This document shows positions 44,221 through 46,038 of a DNA stretch of 46,038 bases, piece by piece. The stretch comes from K189A clade bacterium (lineage in GTDB: Bacteria > Pseudomonadota > Gammaproteobacteria > Pseudomonadales > Azotimanducaceae): the NCBI GenBank assembly GCA_902631405.1, contig CACOYI010000012.1, positions 1 to 46,038 on the forward strand. Reading direction: 5' to 3'. Position 1 is the stretch's first letter; every line of letters starts with the position of its first letter. The notes under the pieces were generated by a model. It saw only the letters and a program-made list of their open reading frames with translations. It searched no databases and was not told the origin of the DNA. A program made the translations under genes and the position numbers.

Positions 44221-44898
44221 ATGTCGCAGACCCCTTTGATATCTCTGGTCAGAGTCTCAAAGAAGTTTGGCAGTGGACAGGAAGCGCTATCGGAGATTAG
44301 TGCGGAATTTCATGAAGGTACCGTTACCTACGTTACTGGTCACTCTGGTGCGGGCAAAACTACTTTGTTAAGACTAATTTTTGGCGCGGACAAGGCGTCA
44401 CGTGGAAAAGTGTTGGCGGCTGGGCGAGATATAGGAAAGCTCACCATCGCAGAGCTACCTTGGTATCGGAGGAACGTGGGCGTCGTTTTTCAGAATCCGA
44501 ACTTAATCTCGCGACGTTCTATTTTTGAGAATGTGGCCTTACCTCTGCTGATAGACGGGGAGAAACTAAGTCAGGTTGAGAAAAGAGTAAGGGGAGCTTT
44601 ATCGCGTGTACATTTGGCTGGAAGAGAGAATCTTTTCCCCTACCAACTCTCCATTGGAGAACAGCAACGGGTCGGATTGGCGCGGTCGATAGTGAGGCGT
44701 CCAATTATTCTGATCGCAGATGAACCGACGGGTAATTTAGACCCTGAACTGTCAAGGACGATTTTTGGTTTGCTGAGCGAATACTCGGCTACGGGTGCGG
44801 CTGTGATTGTTGCTAGCCACGACATTAATTTGGTACGTGCATACAAAGGGCGGGAATTCAGCTTAAATCAAGGGAGAGTGATAACAAATGATGAATAG
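44221..44898 (+). CDS. ftsE: Cell-division ABC ATPase FtsE
   Basis: ATPase of the FtsEX complex, which activates peptidoglycan hydrolases at the septum. The 225 residues have Walker A TGHSGAGKTTLLRLIFGA, Q-loop VGVVFQNPNLISRRS, signature LSIGEQQRVGLARSIVRRP, Walker B LIADEPTGNLDPELS and switch His in IVASHDINLV. The signature differs from the usual LSGGEQQRV by Ile at the third position. Follows ftsY without a gap. Confidence 0.96.
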   Translation: MSQTPLISLVRVSKKFGSGQEALSEISAEFHEGTVTYVTGHSGAGKTTLLRLIFGADKASRGKVLAAGRDIGKLTIAELPWYRRNVGVVFQNPNLISRRSIFENVALPLLIDGEKLSQVEKRVRGALSRVHLAGRENLFPYQLSIGEQQRVGLARSIVRRPIILIADEPTGNLDPELSRTIFGLLSEYSATGAAVIVASHDINLVRAYKGREFSLNQGRVITNDE

Positions 44899-44924
44899 AA
44901 AAATTCGTCATTGAGGCTTCCCTT

Positions 44925-45908
44925 TTGAAAAAGGATTTTGAAAGAGATCTATTCGCCGCCCCTAAATTGGGTCGGCGCCTAGTTAATTGGCTTAGAGATC
45001 ATATCCGTGTTGCCCATGAGGTATCAAAGAATGTGAGTTTAGAGCTTTTCGGCAGTTTTTTAACTTGGTTTATCATGGGGCTTTCGCTTTCTTTCCCGGC
45101 GGGCTTATATCTCGCTCATTTAAATGCTGAGAAGGTTGAAGGATTGGTCGGCCTGAAGGGTGGGGTAGCAATTTATTTTCAAACGGGAACAACCGAATCC
45201 GAAATAGCTATTATTCAAGATTGGATAGCGCAAAATCCCGAATTGGAATTGAAAGAAATAAGGTCAAGTGAAAAGGCCTTTGTGGACCTTATGTCAATAA
45301 TCTCCGACCAGACAGAGGAGCCTAGCATTTTAGAGGGTATCGACCATACGGTCTTGCCAGCAAGTATGCTGGTTGAATTGCCGTCCGGTTACGACGAGCG
45401 CCGCCTAGCCGCGTTGAAAGCTGAAATAGAAGAGCTTCCCAGGGTTGATTTCGTGGCCATGCAATATGAATGGTTGGAACGTTTAGCCGCCTTTCAGTCG
45501 CTAATTGAAAATCTTTGGATTTTGAGTGCACTGTTATTTGGGCTCGCTTCAGTTTTGGTAACATCGATATCTGTTAGTTTTGCGATTCGGAGCCAGCTAG
45601 AGGAACTAAAGGTTTTTCAATTCTTAGGAGCCTCCAAAAGACAAGGAAGGCGTCCATTCATTTACCTAGGTGCTATTTTCGGAATCGGAGGCGGGCTTGT
45701 AGCGCTTTTCATTTTGGCCGTGGTTTTGAGCGTTATTGAGCCCAGTCTCTCCTCCCTGTATTCGTCTTACGGCCGAGAAGCATTTATCGTAGGGTTCGAT
45801 TTGTATTTCAGCTTGATTCTCATTTTATCTTGTATGGTTTTGGGAATTATCGGTGCTAGATTGGCGTCCGGCCGAGAGCTTGATAATTTGGATGATATGA
45901 TAGCCTAA
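44925..45908 (+). CDS. ftsX: Cell-division membrane protein FtsX
   Basis: Membrane partner of FtsE that transmits ATP hydrolysis to periplasmic amidase activators. The 327 residues have four membrane segments (about 40-65, 195-220, 245-270, 290-312), a large periplasmic domain after the first, and the motif SLELFGSFLTWFIMGLSLSF, ending ARLASGRELDNLDDMIA. TTG at 44925 follows GAGG by eight nt. The CIRCE element and rpoH follow. Confidence 0.94.
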   Translation: MKKDFERDLFAAPKLGRRLVNWLRDHIRVAHEVSKNVSLELFGSFLTWFIMGLSLSFPAGLYLAHLNAEKVEGLVGLKGGVAIYFQTGTTESEIAIIQDWIAQNPELELKEIRSSEKAFVDLMSIISDQTEEPSILEGIDHTVLPASMLVELPSGYDERRLAALKAEIEELPRVDFVAMQYEWLERLAAFQSLIENLWILSALLFGLASVLVTSISVSFAIRSQLEELKVFQFLGASKRQGRRPFIYLGAIFGIGGGLVALFILAVVLSVIEPSLSSLYSSYGREAFIVGFDLYFSLILILSCMVLGIIGARLASGRELDNLDDMIA

Positions 45909-45915
45909 ACTTTCA

Positions 45916-45942
45916 TTAGCACTCTCTTTATAAGAGTGCTAA
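45916..45942 (+). promoter_or_regulatory. CIRCE element (HrcA operator) upstream of rpoH
   Basis: TTAGCACTC (45916-45924), nine bases, then GAGTGCTAA (45934-45942): a perfect match to the CIRCE consensus TTAGCACTC-N9-GAGTGCTAA bound by the HrcA heat-shock repressor. It lies 31-57 bp before the rpoH ATG. -10-like sequences lie in the spacer (TATAAG, 45929-45934) and just after (TATAAA, 45943-45948), so HrcA could block polymerase. The hairpin has no U-tract, so it is not a typical ftsX terminator. hrcA is not in the window. Confidence 0.9.
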
Positions 45943-45972
45943 TATAAAAGAAAGTGTTACTGGAAGTAGCAG

Positions 45973-46038
45973 ATGAATTCACAAGTAATGATGTTGCCTT
46001 CACTCTCTCCGGGATTGGATATAGACTCCTATTTACGG
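45973..46038 (+). CDS. rpoH: RNA polymerase heat-shock sigma factor, first 22 codons (runs off right edge)
   Basis: The frame reads MNSQVMMLPSLSPGLDIDSYLR, resembling the N-terminus of sigma32 (a Leu/Pro-rich start, then G-x-DSY(I/L)R at the beginning of region 1.2). The ftsY-ftsE-ftsX-rpoH order is conserved in gammaproteobacteria and strongly supports the call. GGAAG precedes the ATG. The gene has a CIRCE element upstream. Confidence 0.88.
   Translation, partial: MNSQVMMLPSLSPGLDIDSYLR

Noticed and set aside
45916-45942. Rho-independent terminator of ftsX
   Set aside because: The stem is followed by TATAAAAG rather than a T-run, and both arms match CIRCE exactly.
1-46038. Mobile elements, CRISPR arrays, tRNA genes
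   Set aside because: No transposase, integrase, phage genes, spaced direct repeats or tRNA cloverleaf were noticed; genes follow conserved chromosomal order.

Overview
The window is a chromosomal segment of a polarly flagellated gammaproteobacterium, most likely a marine, Pseudomonas/Cellvibrio-like lineage. Three things support this: a FleQ/FleR-type, sigma54-driven flagellar hierarchy; the housekeeping gene orders yicC-gmk-rpoZ-spoT-ridA-recG, rph-pyrE / slmA-argB-coaBC, rpmB-rpmG-mutM and ftsY-ftsE-ftsX-rpoH; and a TRAP transporter of the alpha-keto-acid type. No tRNA, rRNA, insertion sequence, prophage or CRISPR array was seen. Genes are tightly packed and many start with TTG or GTG.

Layout. 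1-2350 (minus): 5' part of fliC behind a sigma28 promoter, and fliD behind a sigma54 promoter. 2578-5227 (plus): two sigma54 activators, a FleQ-like one without a receiver domain and a FleR-like one with a receiver that lacks its phospho-acceptor; no fleS kinase lies between them. 5240-18805: fliEFGHIJ, fliKLMNO, an antisense lytic transglycosylase, then fliPQR-flhB. Sigma54 promoters precede fleR, fliK and fliP. 18815-21192: two unrecognised membrane proteins that follow flhB, one with a periplasmic SPOR domain and one with a coiled coil, where flhA-flhF-fleN-fliA would often be found.

21341-29805: uvrD; a TRAP substrate-binding lipoprotein with a crotonase-family enzyme; convergent ubiA-dctQ-dctM; and a glutamate/dicarboxylate symporter. 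29814-36318 (minus): the yicC-to-recG operon, joining GMP synthesis, RNA polymerase omega and (p)ppGpp control. 36454-43155: RNase PH, pyrimidine and arginine synthesis, nucleoid occlusion, CoA synthesis (coaBC, coaD), ribosomal proteins L28 and L33, DNA repair (mutM) and 16S rRNA methylation (rsmD). 43264-46038: ftsY-ftsE-ftsX and the first codons of rpoH.

Most notable points: (1) a perfect CIRCE/HrcA operator (TTAGCACTC-N9-GAGTGCTAA) directly in front of rpoH, implying that the HrcA repressor circuit acts on the heat-shock sigma factor gene; (2) a flagellar class-III regulator that looks unphosphorylatable, with no kinase beside it and a receiver-less FleQ; (3) the SPOR-domain/coiled-coil pair attached to the flhB operon, the best candidate here for an undescribed flagellum-linked envelope system; (4) four near-consensus sigma54 promoters, one giving fliD a predicted leader of only about 12 nt. 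All calls come from reading the sequence; no database search was run.
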